From Sporosarcina sp. P2 (GTDB lineage Bacteria; Bacillota; Bacilli; Bacillales_A; Planococcaceae): a DNA stretch of 64,000 bases. The notes beneath the pieces are model-generated. The model was not told the DNA's origin. It made no database searches and was given only the letters and a program-made list of their open reading frames with translations. Of the stretch, positions 63,925 to 64,000 are shown piece after piece (the stretch's first letter is position 1; each line of letters begins with the position of its first letter). The position numbers were made by a program, and so were the translations under genes. Location of the stretch: NCBI RefSeq assembly GCF_002743255.1, contig NZ_PDYY01000014.1, forward strand, positions 29,813 through 93,812. Direction: 5' to 3'.

Positions 63925-64000
63925 GGGTACCAGGTCCCCACACAATTACAAAACACCTATGGTCAAACATTTGGCTGAATACCCATTTAGTACATTCCCC

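Overview
The window looks like chromosomal DNA of a low-GC, spore-former-type Bacillota, most likely a Sporosarcina or close Planococcaceae relative. This is inferred from strong AGGAGG ribosome sites, frequent TTG/GTG starts, a Bacillus-order rbsRKDACB operon, TPP and lysine riboswitches, and protein resemblance; no rRNA or other marker gene is present to prove it. I see no tRNA, rRNA, phage, insertion sequence or CRISPR array.

Layout. 1-9.7 kb: a RocB-like M20 peptidase (cut by the left edge), a DinB-fold protein, a decayed PfkB sugar-kinase pseudogene, a YjiH-type membrane protein, an unexplained hairpin-rich block, a Fur box followed by a possible small RNA, a CBS-fetA-fetB operon, and a zinc-ribbon HtrA-type protease. 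9.9-28.2 kb: a PfkB kinase, then a large cluster of secreted multidomain proteins (cohesin/dockerin, VWA-like, SbsA-type Ig modules, a seven-repeat RCC1 propeller, a GH73-like glucosaminidase) interrupted by one CPYC flavin oxidoreductase. 28.4-41.6 kb: a catabolic block with ald, a class III omega-aminotransferase, a malonate/methylmalonate-semialdehyde dehydrogenase, a PucR regulator, two SSS symporters each with a different small membrane partner, a YtcJ-type amidohydrolase and an N-carbamoyl-amino-acid hydrolase. Together these fit breakdown of a beta-alanine precursor to acetyl-CoA with alanine/pyruvate recycling. 42.1-47.8 kb: the ribose operon with a LacI-type operator. 48-54.2 kb: a GRAM-like protein, a NERD protein, YhgE and its TetR regulator. 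54.3-57.1 kb: TPP riboswitch with thiZXY. 57.2-62.4 kb: a subtilase, a zinc-ribbon/YARHG protein, a TPR membrane protein and a GrpE-like protein. 62.7-63.9 kb: lysine riboswitch and dapA.

The most unusual feature is a set of eight intergenic arrays with an almost perfect 21-bp period. Family A has an AT(A/T)GAGCG core (four arrays, about 44 cores); family B has a T(A/G)GCGCGGT core (four arrays, about 40 cores). An 8-bp core is conserved and the 13-bp spacers vary. Five of the eight start just downstream of an intrinsic terminator and in the same orientation as the transcript that ends there. One array carries both core types. I know of no function for them.
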